Below are positions 8,517 through 15,845 of a DNA stretch of 19,255 nt, one piece after another; position 1 is the first letter of the stretch, and every line of letters begins with the position of its first letter. Position numbers and translations under genes: made by a program. The DNA lies in NCBI GenBank assembly GCA_964584665.1, contig CAZPAO010000038.1:1-19255 (forward strand). The letters run 5' to 3'. The notes beneath the pieces are model-generated. The model was not told the origin of the DNA. It saw nothing but the letters and a program-made list of their open reading frames with translations, and did not search any database. The DNA comes from DASUBN01 sp964584665. Its GTDB lineage: Bacteria; Pseudomonadota; Gammaproteobacteria; Natronospirales; REEB76.

Positions 8517-9202
8517 GCGGCGGGCGCGGCTGCTTCGTCACCGGCACCGACACCGGCATCGGCAAGACCCGCGTGAGCGCGGGCCTGCTGAAGGCGCTCG
8601 CCAAGTCCGGCATGAAGAGCGTGGGCATGAAGCCCATCGCGAGCGGCGCGGAGCAGACGCCCGCAGGCCTGCGCAACGAGGATGCTCTGGCGCTGCAAGC
8701 GGCGGCTTCCCTCAAGCGCGACTACGCGCTGGTGAATCCCTATTGCTTCGCGCCGCCGGTGGCGCCCCATCTCGCGGCCCGGGAGGCGGGCATCGAGATA
8801 CAGCTGGACACATTGCGCGCAGCCTATGGCGAGTTGTGTCAGGAAGCCGATGCGGTGGTAGTGGAGGGCGTGGGCGGCTGGCAGGTGCCCCTGTCCGAGA
8901 CCCTGGAACTGCCCGACCTCGCCCGGGAATTCGGGTTGCCGGTGCTGCTGGTGGTGGGCATGCGCCTGGGGTGCCTCAACCACGCGCTGCTCACCGCAAG
9001 GGCGATACGTGCCGACGGGTTGGAATTGTTGGGCTGGGTGGCCAATGCCATCGATCCGGACTTCCAGCGGCCCGAGGCCAACCTGGCCACGCTGCAGGCG
9101 GAACTCGGCGCACCCCTCCTGGGGCAACTCGGATACGCGCCGAAAGCGCGCGCCGAGAGCATCGCCGAGTCGCTCACGGAAGCCTGCCGCCGGCTCGCCT
9201 GA
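8513..9202 (+). CDS. bioD: Dethiobiotin synthetase BioD
   Basis: ATP-dependent carboxylase that closes the ureido ring of 7,8-diaminononanoate to give dethiobiotin, the BioB substrate. It has 229 residues (E. coli 225). The P-loop is GTDTGIGKT (11-19, K18), followed by the substrate-binding MKPIASG (39-45), RNEDALALQ (54-62), VNPYCFAPPVAPH (74-86) and VEGVGGWQVPL (117-127), all characteristic of BioD. The start is GTG inside the bioC stop (GTGA). It closes the operon; bioA, which makes its substrate, is missing from the window. No clear terminator follows. Confidence 0.96.
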   Translation: MSGGRGCFVTGTDTGIGKTRVSAGLLKALAKSGMKSVGMKPIASGAEQTPAGLRNEDALALQAAASLKRDYALVNPYCFAPPVAPHLAAREAGIEIQLDTLRAAYGELCQEADAVVVEGVGGWQVPLSETLELPDLAREFGLPVLLVVGMRLGCLNHALLTARAIRADGLELLGWVANAIDPDFQRPEANLATLQAELGAPLLGQLGYAPKARAESIAESLTEACRRLA

Positions 9203-9497
9203 GCACCGCAAAAAAACGCAAATCGCCGGGGAAAACATGGGCTTCCGGATGCAGTTCCGTTGCGCCCCCCGTGGGCCATGCGGTAGCATACGGCGCCTGA
9301 TTTCCCCACCGCCGATGCCTGTCGGGAGGGGGTTCGGGGCACGGGGAACTCGCTCTTTTCGGGACATGGCGGCGCCGTCCGGCACCGCGTCCAGGGGACC
9401 CCAGTGCATCGCATAGCGCCCGCCGCCGGCGGCGCAGGATATCGACAAGACGGCGCCACGACCGGGCCGCGAGACAGCCAGCAGGAGTGACGATCGC
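9203..9497. other. 295-base gap between the bio operon and coxB
   Basis: No convincing gene or rho-independent terminator was seen here. The tract holds a possible promoter (9260-9289), a short GC palindrome (GCCGCCGGCGGC at 9422-9433) and the coxB ribosome site AGGAG (9483-9487, ten bases before the ATG). The frames that cross it are extensions of shadows of bioD and coxB. It probably serves as a long cox leader. Confidence 0.5.
9260..9289 (+). promoter_or_regulatory. Weak candidate promoter for the cox operon
   Basis: TTGCGC (9260-9265) and TAGCAT (9284-9289) are separated by 18 bases, matching 3 of 6 and 4 of 6 consensus positions. It would give a leader of about 200 bases before coxB. 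It is the best pair I found by eye in the gap, but weak enough that the true promoter may differ. Confidence 0.25.
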
Positions 9498-10811
9498 ATG
9501 GGCTTCCACACAATCAAGAACCTGGCGCGCGCCGCCGTCCTCGCCGGACTCGCTCTCGCGACCGGTGCCGCCCAAGCCGCTGAAAGCCTCTATAACACCC
9601 CGGTGGGCGTGACCCCGACCAGCCACGAGGTCTACGGCCTGCACATGATGGTGTTCTACTGGTGCGTCGGCATCGGCATCGTGGTGTTCGGCGTGATGAT
9701 CATCGCGCTGTTCCGCTTCCGCAAATCCCAGGGCGCCCAGGCGGCCCAGTTCCACGACAGCACCTTCCTCGAGATCACCTGGACCATCGTGCCGGTGATC
9801 ATCCTGGTGGCCATGGCCATCCCCGCCGCCAAGACCCTGGTGCGCATGGCGGATGCCAGCGACCCCGACATGAGCATCAAGATCACCGGCTACCAGTGGA
9901 AGTGGCAGTACGACTACCTGCAGGACGGCTTCAGCTTCTTCAGCATGCTGGCCAAGTCCAGCGACGAGGCCAGCCAGCTGCATTCCGGCATCGACCCCAA
10001 CAGCGTCGACCACTACCTGCGTGACGTGGACCATCCGCTGGTGATCCCCACCGGCGAGAAGATCCGCCTGCTGCTCACCTCCGACGACGTGATCCACTCC
10101 TGGTGGATGCCCGACTTCGGCGGCAAGACCGACGCCAACCCCGGCTTCGTGAACCTGTACTGGATCAAGGTGGAAGAGCCGGGCGTGTACCGCGGCGCCT
10201 GCGCCGAACTCTGCGGCCGCTGGCACGGCTTCATGCCCATCGTGGTGGTGGCCAAGACCCCGGCCGACTACCAGGCCTGGGTGAAGGCCATGAAGGCCGC
10301 CAACGGCAAGTACGTGAGCCCCTACGACGGCTCGCTGGAAGACAACGGCAGCCCGGTGGTGTTCGGCGCCACCAGCTATAACGACGTGATGGGTTCGCCG
10401 GCCGGTGCGCCGGTGCCCGCGGGCACCACCGTGTCCACACCGGTGCTGGCCAAGCCCGGGGTCGTGACCCCGACGGCCGCCGTCGCCACGCCTTCCGCCG
10501 GAGCCTGGGACATGGCTACCGCCATGGACAAGGGCAAGCAGGTCTACACGCAGAACTGCGCCGCCTGTCACATGGCCGACGGCAAGGGCAACCCGGAGAT
10601 GGGCGCCAAGGCCATCGCCGGCAGCGCCATCGCCAACGGCCCGGCGCTGGCCCACATCAAGTTCGTGCTCAAGGGCAAGGGCGTGATGCCCGCCTGGGGC
10701 AACATCCTGAGCGACGCGGACCTCGCCGCCGTCATCACCTTCGAGCGCAACTCCTTCGGCAACCACAAGGGCGACCTGGTGAAGCCGGATGACGTCAAGG
10801 CTGCGCGCTGA
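9498..10811 (+). CDS. coxB: Cytochrome c oxidase subunit II with a fused cytochrome c domain
   Basis: Subunit II of an aa3-type oxidase: it accepts electrons at the periplasmic binuclear CuA site and passes them to heme a. Of 437 residues, 1-28 form a signal peptide (cleavage near AQA-AES), about 47-72 and 92-117 are the two membrane helices, and 125-265 is the CuA cupredoxin domain. CuA ligands are H200 (HSWWMPDFG), C235, E237, C239, H243 and M246 in CAELCGRWHGFM. A Pro/Ala/Thr/Val-rich linker (about 300-335) leads to a class I cytochrome c domain with CAACH (C354, C357, H358) and likely axial Met M397 (VMPAWG). The fusion gives a caa3-like layout. AGGAG precedes the start by ten bases. Confidence 0.95.
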   Translation: MGFHTIKNLARAAVLAGLALATGAAQAAESLYNTPVGVTPTSHEVYGLHMMVFYWCVGIGIVVFGVMIIALFRFRKSQGAQAAQFHDSTFLEITWTIVPVIILVAMAIPAAKTLVRMADASDPDMSIKITGYQWKWQYDYLQDGFSFFSMLAKSSDEASQLHSGIDPNSVDHYLRDVDHPLVIPTGEKIRLLLTSDDVIHSWWMPDFGGKTDANPGFVNLYWIKVEEPGVYRGACAELCGRWHGFMPIVVVAKTPADYQAWVKAMKAANGKYVSPYDGSLEDNGSPVVFGATSYNDVMGSPAGAPVPAGTTVSTPVLAKPGVVTPTAAVATPSAGAWDMATAMDKGKQVYTQNCAACHMADGKGNPEMGAKAIAGSAIANGPALAHIKFVLKGKGVMPAWGNILSDADLAAVITFERNSFGNHKGDLVKPDDVKAAR

Positions 10812-10837
10812 AACACACGAATTCCCGGAGAGAGCAC

Positions 10838-12433
10838 ATGAGCCACGAATCCCACGATAACCACGGCGAGCACCACCCGAGCGGCCTGATGCGTTGGGTG
10901 ACGACCACCAACCACAAGGACATCGGCACGCTGTACCTGCTGTTCAGCCTGCTCATGTTCTTCATCGGCGGCAGCTTCGCCATGGTCATCCGCGCCGAGC
11001 TCTTCAAGCCCGGCATGCAGATCGTGGACCCGGTGGTGTTCAACCAGCTCACCACCATGCACGCGCTGATCATGATCTTCGGCGCCATCATGCCGGCCTT
11101 CGTGGGTCTCGCGAACTGGATGATCCCCATCATGATCGGCGCGCCGGACATGGCACTGCCGCGCATGAACAACTGGAGCTTCTGGATCCTGCCCTTCGCC
11201 TTCACGCTGCTCCTGGGCACGCTGCTGATGCCGGGCGGGGGCCCCGCCGGTGGCTGGACCATGTACCCGCCCCTGATGCTGCAGACCGGCACCGCCTTCC
11301 CGTTCGTGATCTTCGCCGTGCACATGATGGGCATCAGCTCGGTGATGGGTGCCATCAACATCGTGGTGACCATCCTCAACCTGCGCGCCCCCAAGATGAC
11401 GCTGCTGAAGATGCCGCTGTTCGTCTGGTCCTGGTTCATCACCGCTTACCTGCTGATCGCGGTGATGCCGGTGCTGGCCGGCGCGGTGACCATGCTGCTC
11501 ACCGACAAGTACTTCGGCACCAGCTTCTTCAACGCGGCCGGCGGCGGCGACCCGGTCATGTTCCAGCACATCTTCTGGTTCTTCGGGCACCCCGAGGTCT
11601 ACATCATGATCCTGCCGGCCTTCGGCATCGTCTCGGAGATCCTCCCGACCTTCGCCCGCAAGCCGCTGTTCGGTTACGAGTCCATGGTGTACGCGGTGGC
11701 CTCCATCGCCTTCCTCTCGTTCATCGTGTGGGCTCACCACATGTTCACGGTGGGCATGCCGCTCGCCGGCGAACTGTTCTTCATGTTCACCACCATGCTG
11801 ATCGCGGTGCCGACCGGCGTGAAGGTGTTCAACTGGACCGCCACGCTGTGGAAGGGCTCGCTCACCTTCGAGACGCCGATGCTGTTCGCGCTGGCGTTCC
11901 TGTTCCTGTTCACCATCGGCGGCTTCTCTGGCGTCATGTGCGCCATCGTGCCCGCCGACTTCCAGTACCAGGACAGCTACTTCGTGGTGGCGCACTTCCA
12001 CTACGTGCTGGTCACCGGCGCGGCCTTCGCCATCATGGGCGCGGTGTACTACTGGCTGCCCAAGTGGACCGGCCACATGTACAACGAGACCGCCGGCAAG
12101 TGGCACTTCTGGATGAGCACCATCTGGGTCAACGTGCTGTTCTTCCCGCAGCACTTCCTCGGCCTCGCCGGCATGCCGCGCCGCATCCCGGACTACCCGG
12201 TGCAGTTCACTGATCTCAACATGCTCTCGTCCATCGGCGGCTTCCTGTTCGGCGCCTCCCAGCTGATCTTCCTGTACGTCGTCATCAGCTGCATCCGCGG
12301 CGGCGCCAAGGCGCCGGCCAAGGTCTGGGAGGGCGCGAAGGGTCTCGAGTGGCACCTGCCTTCGCCGCCCCCGTACCACAGCTTCACCACCCCGCCGGAC
12401 GCCGAGATCTGGGCGCATCCGTACCGGGATTGA
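10838..12433 (+). CDS. coxA: Cytochrome c oxidase subunit I (A1-type heme-copper oxidase)
   Basis: Catalytic subunit that reduces O2 and pumps protons across the inner membrane. It has 531 residues and about twelve hydrophobic helices. Heme a ligands are H75 (MHALIMIF) and H388; heme a3 is held by H386 in VAHFHYV. CuB ligands are H251, H300 and H301, with Y255 available for the His-Tyr crosslink in GHPEVY. E253 in that motif places it in the A1 family. D-channel residues N93, D104 and N111 (GAPDMALPRMNN) and K-channel K329 (PTGVKVFNW) are intact, so full proton pumping is expected. GGAGAGA at 10827-10833 supports the ATG. It follows coxB by 26 bases. Confidence 0.98.
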   Translation: MSHESHDNHGEHHPSGLMRWVTTTNHKDIGTLYLLFSLLMFFIGGSFAMVIRAELFKPGMQIVDPVVFNQLTTMHALIMIFGAIMPAFVGLANWMIPIMIGAPDMALPRMNNWSFWILPFAFTLLLGTLLMPGGGPAGGWTMYPPLMLQTGTAFPFVIFAVHMMGISSVMGAINIVVTILNLRAPKMTLLKMPLFVWSWFITAYLLIAVMPVLAGAVTMLLTDKYFGTSFFNAAGGGDPVMFQHIFWFFGHPEVYIMILPAFGIVSEILPTFARKPLFGYESMVYAVASIAFLSFIVWAHHMFTVGMPLAGELFFMFTTMLIAVPTGVKVFNWTATLWKGSLTFETPMLFALAFLFLFTIGGFSGVMCAIVPADFQYQDSYFVVAHFHYVLVTGAAFAIMGAVYYWLPKWTGHMYNETAGKWHFWMSTIWVNVLFFPQHFLGLAGMPRRIPDYPVQFTDLNMLSSIGGFLFGASQLIFLYVVISCIRGGAKAPAKVWEGAKGLEWHLPSPPPYHSFTTPPDAEIWAHPYRD

Positions 12434-12466
12434 TGCGTGGCGGCCGCGGCCATGGGTAAGGAAGGC

Positions 12467-12574
12467 ATGACGCCGGGCAGGAAGCGGGTCCTGCTGACGG
12501 CGGCGATATTGACGGCGGTGGCGCTGGCTTTCTACGTGGGGATATTCCTGCTGGTGAGCTGGCGGCATCCGTGA
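12467..12574 (+). CDS. Small single-span membrane protein between coxA and ctaG
   Basis: This short frame ends in a TGA that overlaps the ctaG GTG by four bases (GTGA). From the ATG at 12467 it encodes 35 residues: a basic start (MTPGRKR), then one hydrophobic helix (about 8-29) and SWRHP. An in-frame ATG at 12452 would add MGKEG, but the purine run AAGGAAGG (12458-12465) lies just ahead of 12467 and nothing similar precedes 12452, so I prefer the shorter form. Small membrane proteins are often found at this spot in proteobacterial cox operons and are annotated as oxidase small assembly proteins; that role is inferred from position only. Confidence 0.65.
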   Translation: MTPGRKRVLLTAAILTAVALAFYVGIFLLVSWRHP

Positions 12575-13116
12575 GCACGGGGCAGAGACGCCACCGCAAG
12601 GTGCTGCTGGCCCTGGGTGCGATGCTGGTGGGCATGTTCGCCTTCGGCTTCGCCCTGATACCGCTCTACAACGTGGTGTGCCGGCTGACGGGTCTGAACG
12701 GACGGGGCGTCGAGACTGTGTCCTCGGCCTACGCCGGCGAGGCGGACGAGACGCGCAGCGTGACGGTGCAGTTCCTGAGCACCGTGAACACCAGGCTGCC
12801 GTTCGAGTTCCACCCGGACGCGGGCACGCTAAAGGTGCACCCGGGCGAACTGTACGGGACCTCGTTCTTCGCCGCGAACCAGAGCGGCGCGGACGTGACG
12901 GCACAGGCGGTGGCCACCTACGCTCCGGGCGAGGCGGCCAAGTACGTGCACAAGACGGAGTGTTTCTGTTTCAGCAAGGAGAGTTTCGGTCCGCATGAGT
13001 CCAAGCATATGCCGGTGCGGTTCTACATCGACCCGGCTATCCCCAAGGACATCGGCACCGTGACCATCTCCTACACGTATTACAACGTCACCCCCGGGCA
13101 GACCCCGGGGACGTGA
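12571..13116 (+). CDS. ctaG: Cytochrome c oxidase assembly protein CtaG (Cox11)
   Basis: Membrane-anchored copper chaperone that delivers copper to the CuB site of subunit I. It has 181 residues: a basic cytoplasmic start, one helix (about 11-33, containing MFAFGFALIPLYNVVC with the conserved Cys C37 after it) and a periplasmic immunoglobulin-like domain. The copper-binding CFCF motif is C131 and C133 in TECFCFSKESF, followed by a typical PVRFYIDP segment (017 onward in the last third). The start is GTG and overlaps the micro-gene stop; the end overlaps a possible early GTG of coxC. Position after coxA matches the usual order. Confidence 0.95.
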   Translation: MSTGQRRHRKVLLALGAMLVGMFAFGFALIPLYNVVCRLTGLNGRGVETVSSAYAGEADETRSVTVQFLSTVNTRLPFEFHPDAGTLKVHPGELYGTSFFAANQSGADVTAQAVATYAPGEAAKYVHKTECFCFSKESFGPHESKHMPVRFYIDPAIPKDIGTVTISYTYYNVTPGQTPGT

Positions 13117-13136
13117 CAAAAGCAGAGGACGAGAAC

Positions 13137-14009
13137 ATGGCATCTCACGCGAACGCCGACCACTACTACGTGCCGCACGGCAGCCATTGGCCGATCGTCG
13201 GCTCCATCGGCCTGTTCACCACCCTCGGCTCCGCCGCGCTGTGGCTGGAGGACGTGTCCCTCGGCAAGATGTTGTTCCCGGTGGGCATCCTCATCATCCT
13301 CTTCATGATGTTCGGCTGGTTCGGCACCGTCATCCGCGAGAGCGAAGGCGGCGCCTACAACGAACAGGTGGACCGCTCCTTCCGCTGGGGCATGACCTGG
13401 TTCATCTTCTCCGAGGTCATGTTCTTCGCCGCCTTCTTCGGCGCACTGTTCTACGCACGGCAGTTCTCGCTGCCCTGGCTCGGCGGCGTGGGCAAGAACC
13501 TGTTCACCAACCTGCTGCTCTGGAACGGCTATGAGCCGGCCTGGCCCACCAACGGCCCGGCGGGCATCGGCGGCCCCTTCAAGGCGATGGAGGCCCTCGG
13601 CATCCCGGCCTTGAACACCGCCATCCTGCTCACCTCCGGCCTCACCGTGACCATCGCCCACTGGGGCCTCAAGTCCGGCCAGCGCGGCAAGCTCAAGCTG
13701 TTCCTGCTGCTCACCGTGCTGCTGGGCTTCACCTTCGTGTTCATGCAGGCCCATGAGTACATCGATGCCTACACCAAGCAGAACCTGACCCTGGGCTCGG
13801 GCATCTACGGCTCCACCTTCTTCATGCTCACGGGCTTCCACGGCCTGCACGTCACCATCGGCGCCATCATGCTGACGGTGATCCTGGGCCGCTCCATGAA
13901 GGGCCATTTCAAGCCTGAGCACCACTTCGCCTTCGAGGCGGTGTCCTGGTACTGGCACTTCGTGGACGTGGTGTGGTTGGGCCTGTACATCTTCGTGTAC
14001 TGGCTCTAA
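13137..14009 (+). CDS. coxC: Cytochrome c oxidase subunit III
   Basis: Seven-helix subunit that stabilises subunit I and its proton uptake. It has 290 residues. Diagnostic stretches are HYYVPHGSHWPI (9-20), WGMTWFIFSEVMFFAAFFGA (84-103, with the conserved E93), FMQAHEYIDA (202-211), FHGLHVTIGA (234-243) and SWYWHFVDVVWLGLYIF (270-286). I chose the ATG at 13137 because AGAGGA (13124-13129) lies seven bases before it. A GTG at 13113 in the same frame overlaps the ctaG stop and would add MTKAEDEN, so the start is not certain. The TAA stop is shared with the left end of the palindromic element that follows. Confidence 0.96.
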   Translation: MASHANADHYYVPHGSHWPIVGSIGLFTTLGSAALWLEDVSLGKMLFPVGILIILFMMFGWFGTVIRESEGGAYNEQVDRSFRWGMTWFIFSEVMFFAAFFGALFYARQFSLPWLGGVGKNLFTNLLLWNGYEPAWPTNGPAGIGGPFKAMEALGIPALNTAILLTSGLTVTIAHWGLKSGQRGKLKLFLLLTVLLGFTFVFMQAHEYIDAYTKQNLTLGSGIYGSTFFMLTGFHGLHVTIGAIMLTVILGRSMKGHFKPEHHFAFEAVSWYWHFVDVVWLGLYIFVYWL

Positions 14010-14231
14010 AAATCGATCTTTTGCCCGCTGGCGGTGTGACGGCCAGGATGGCCAAACGTCGCGGGAGGGCAGGATGCCCGGGAGCGACGGGCGCGGATGA
14101 GGAGCACTTCGCTACGCTCCTGCTTCGCTCGTGGCCCACGACGGACTTCCTGTCCGTCGGCGCGCCACATGTGGCGCGCCCCTCTTGCTCGCCTCGCGCG
14201 TCTAGCCAGCGGTCAAAATCTCTGATTTTTA
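14007..14231. repeat. 225-bp MITE-like palindromic element with TA ends
   Basis: The left end (14007-14032, beginning TAAAAATCGATCTTTTG) and the right end (14205-14231, read on the other strand TAAAAATCAGAGATTTTG) are inverted repeats. They agree at 23 of 26 positions with one gap, and both begin with TA and end in CGCTGGC. Inside are four more hairpins: GGCC-AGGAT-GGCC (14041-14053), GGGC-AGGAT-GCCC (14067-14079), AGGAGC/GCTCCT (14100-14121) and GACGGAC/GTCCGTC (14140-14158), then a perfect 22-base palindrome (14159-14180). No coding frame is credible. Terminal inverted repeats flanked by TA resemble a MITE of an IS630/mariner-like family; an alternative is a composite REP-like repeat. It is the only copy in the window. 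Confidence 0.7.
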
Positions 14232-14264
14232 GCGGGGCTGCGACGAGCCCATGATGGAATCAAA

Positions 14265-14292
14265 AAGCGCCGCGCCTAAAAACGCGGCGCTT
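14265..14292. terminator. Bidirectional rho-independent terminator
   Basis: The stem AAGCGCCGCG (14265-14274) pairs perfectly with CGCGGCGCTT (14283-14292) across an eight-base loop. On the minus strand the stem runs straight into TTTTTG, so it should end the DUF2909-type transcript, whose stop codon lies seven bases before it. On the plus strand CTTTATT follows, so it can also end the coxC transcript. Confidence 0.85.
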
Positions 14293-14298
14293 CTTTAT

Positions 14299-14508
14299 TC
14301 AGGGATGCACTGCGTTCGGTTGGATGAGGCCGGCGAAGTACGCCGCGATGAGCAGGGCGAACAGCAGCAGCGAGAGGCCGATGCGGATGGAGAGGGCTTT
14401 CACGTTGCGCTTGGACTGGCCCCGATCGTGCAGCATGAAATACATGCCCGAGAACAGGCTGGTGAGGATGGCGATCAGGATGGCGACGATAATGAGACGT
14501 GGCAGCAT
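14299..14508 (-). CDS. Twin-transmembrane protein (DUF2909-like)
   Basis: It has 69 residues with two hydrophobic helices (about 3-24 and 43-62) joined by a short basic loop containing LHDRGQSKRNVKAL. This two-helix layout, together with its place beside cox and SURF1 genes, is typical of the DUF2909 family, whose function is not established; an oxidase-assembly link is inference from context. On the minus strand the ATG at 14508 is preceded by GGAGGAAG, a strong ribosome site that fixes the start, although the frame is open further upstream. It faces away from SURF1 with 33 bases between the two start codons and ends just before a strong terminator. Confidence 0.85.
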   Translation of the reverse strand: MLPRLIIVAILIAILTSLFSGMYFMLHDRGQSKRNVKALSIRIGLSLLLFALLIAAYFAGLIQPNAVHP

Positions 14509-14541
14509 GGCTTCCTCCGGGACGACGGGGGACGTTAGCAC

Positions 14542-15294
14542 TTGCGCCTGAGCCCCGGCAATGCCTTCCGTCCCGGCCTCTGGCCGACGCTGGCCATGCT
14601 GGTCCTGTGCGGGCTGTTCCTGCGCTTGAGCGTGTGGCAGTGGCAGCGGGCGGAGTACAAGCGGGAGTTGCTGGCGGAGTACACGGCCCAGGGCGCGAAG
14701 CCGCCGGTCTCCCTGGACGCCCTGCTCACGGACCCCACCCTGGAGAGTTTCCCCCCTTACCTCAAGGTGAGCGCCGTCGGGAGCTACGACACCTCGCGCC
14801 AGATCCTGCTGCAGGACATGACCCATGATGGCCAGGTGGGCTACGAGGTACTGACGCCTCTGCTGATGCAGGGCGGCATCATCGCCCTGGTGGACCGGGG
14901 CTGGGTCCCGGCGGATGCTCAGGGTAAGGCGCCTGACGTGACCGTGGGCACGGATCCGCGCCGCATCGAGGCGACGCTGGGCACATTGCCGGAGCCGGGC
15001 ATCAAGCTCGGCAAGCCCGCGGCGCCGGCGGCAGGCTGGCCGAAACTCATGTTCTATCCCGGCATCCATGACCTATTGCCGCTCTACGGCCCCAAGCTCA
15101 TGACGCCGCTTCTGCATCTCGCGCCGGCCCAGCCGGACGGATATCTCAGGGAGCAGACCCTGGACGTGGGCCTACCCGCGTCGCGGCATCTCGGTTACGC
15201 CTTCCAGTGGGCCATGCTGGCCCTGGCGGTATTCATCGTATGGCTGGTGGTGAACCTGCGCCGCGGCCGCAAGCACGGAGCTGAGCAAGCATGA
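14542..15294 (+). CDS. SURF1-family cytochrome oxidase assembly protein
   Basis: SURF1 (Shy1) proteins help insert heme a into subunit I in the inner membrane. The 250 residues have the family plan: an N-terminal helix (about 15-30) followed by VWQWQRAEYK (31-40), a periplasmic domain with GYEVLTPL (100-107) and VDRGWVP (117-123), and a C-terminal helix after HLGYAFQW (216-238). The start is TTG; a stop codon (14536-14538) lies just upstream in frame, and the FRPGLWPTLA segment after it belongs to the family, so a later ATG at 14596 would lose conserved sequence. A weak GGGGGA lies about ten bases before. The end overlaps the next gene as ATGA. Confidence 0.92.
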   Translation: MRLSPGNAFRPGLWPTLAMLVLCGLFLRLSVWQWQRAEYKRELLAEYTAQGAKPPVSLDALLTDPTLESFPPYLKVSAVGSYDTSRQILLQDMTHDGQVGYEVLTPLLMQGGIIALVDRGWVPADAQGKAPDVTVGTDPRRIEATLGTLPEPGIKLGKPAAPAAGWPKLMFYPGIHDLLPLYGPKLMTPLLHLAPAQPDGYLREQTLDVGLPASRHLGYAFQWAMLALAVFIVWLVVNLRRGRKHGAEQA

Positions 15295-15845
15295 ACCAAG
15301 AGAGCGACAAGACCGCACGCAAGAACCGCTTGATCATCCTGCTGCTGTTCCTGGTGTTCCTGGCGCCGGCGCTCGGTTCGTGGCTGCTGTATGCCAACCG
15401 CGACACGGTGCACATGGGCACCACCAACAAGGGCGAGTTCGTGCAGCCGCCGCGCCAGCTGGATCTGAGCGGCCTCGCCCTCAGCAAAGACTACTTCGCC
15501 CATCATCAGACGCTCATCTACGTGAGCGGCGCGGACTGTGCCGACGACTGTCGGCACGCACTGGATGTGATGCATGGCACCCAGCTCGCTCTGGGCGAGC
15601 AGAACTCGGAGGTGCAGCGCCTGTATCTCGCTTCCAGCCCGGGGGCGGCCAAGGTCGCGGCGGACGCGGGGCTCACGGTGCTGGATGCCAGCAGCAAGCC
15701 GGTGCTGCAGGATTTCGGTGCCGACGCCTCCCAGTACATCTATCTCGCGGACCAGAACGGTTACGCGGTGCTGCGCTACAAGCTCTCGGATGACCCGAAG
15801 AAGATCCTGATCGACCTGCGTCATCTCCTAGGGTCTGGCGGCTGA
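15291..15845 (+). CDS. Membrane-anchored CxxxC protein of the oxidase cluster (thioredoxin/SCO-like candidate)
   Basis: It has 184 residues: a basic N-terminus (KTARKNR), one helix (about 13-34) and a periplasmic domain. Strand-like TLIYVSG is followed by ADCADDCRHAL, giving C83-x3-C87 at the position where SCO and thioredoxin-like proteins carry their metal or thiol pair; IYLADQNGYAVLRY near the end also fits a thioredoxin-like fold. I see no obvious counterpart of the distal SCO histidine. Proteins of this kind sit between SURF1 and ctaA in related clusters as hypothetical genes. A copper or thiol role in oxidase maturation is inferred. It overlaps SURF1 (ATGA) and ctaA (TGATG). Confidence 0.8.
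   Translation: MNQESDKTARKNRLIILLLFLVFLAPALGSWLLYANRDTVHMGTTNKGEFVQPPRQLDLSGLALSKDYFAHHQTLIYVSGADCADDCRHALDVMHGTQLALGEQNSEVQRLYLASSPGAAKVAADAGLTVLDASSKPVLQDFGADASQYIYLADQNGYAVLRYKLSDDPKKILIDLRHLLGSGG

Noticed and set aside
9203..9260. Terminator after bioD
   Set aside because: An A-rich run is present, but I found no stem with a T-run on the plus strand, so bioD may read into the cox leader.
9174..10766. A 530-codon minus-strand frame opposite coxB and bioD
   Set aside because: It is a reverse-strand shadow rich in Gly/His/Ala with no recognisable domain; coxB and bioD are unambiguous on the other strand.
10568..12904. A 778-codon open frame on the minus strand opposite coxA and its neighbours
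   Set aside because: Its product is full of Arg/His/Glu/Gln low-complexity sequence, the usual reverse reading of GC-rich membrane-protein codons, while coxA on the plus strand carries every oxidase residue.
13113..13136. GTG start of coxC overlapping the ctaG stop
   Set aside because: The ATG at 13137 has a better-placed ribosome site and gives the usual N-terminus; the GTG is kept only as an alternative.
14010..14254. Short open frames across the palindromic element
   Set aside because: They have no ribosome site and read through hairpin arms; no gene-like product results.
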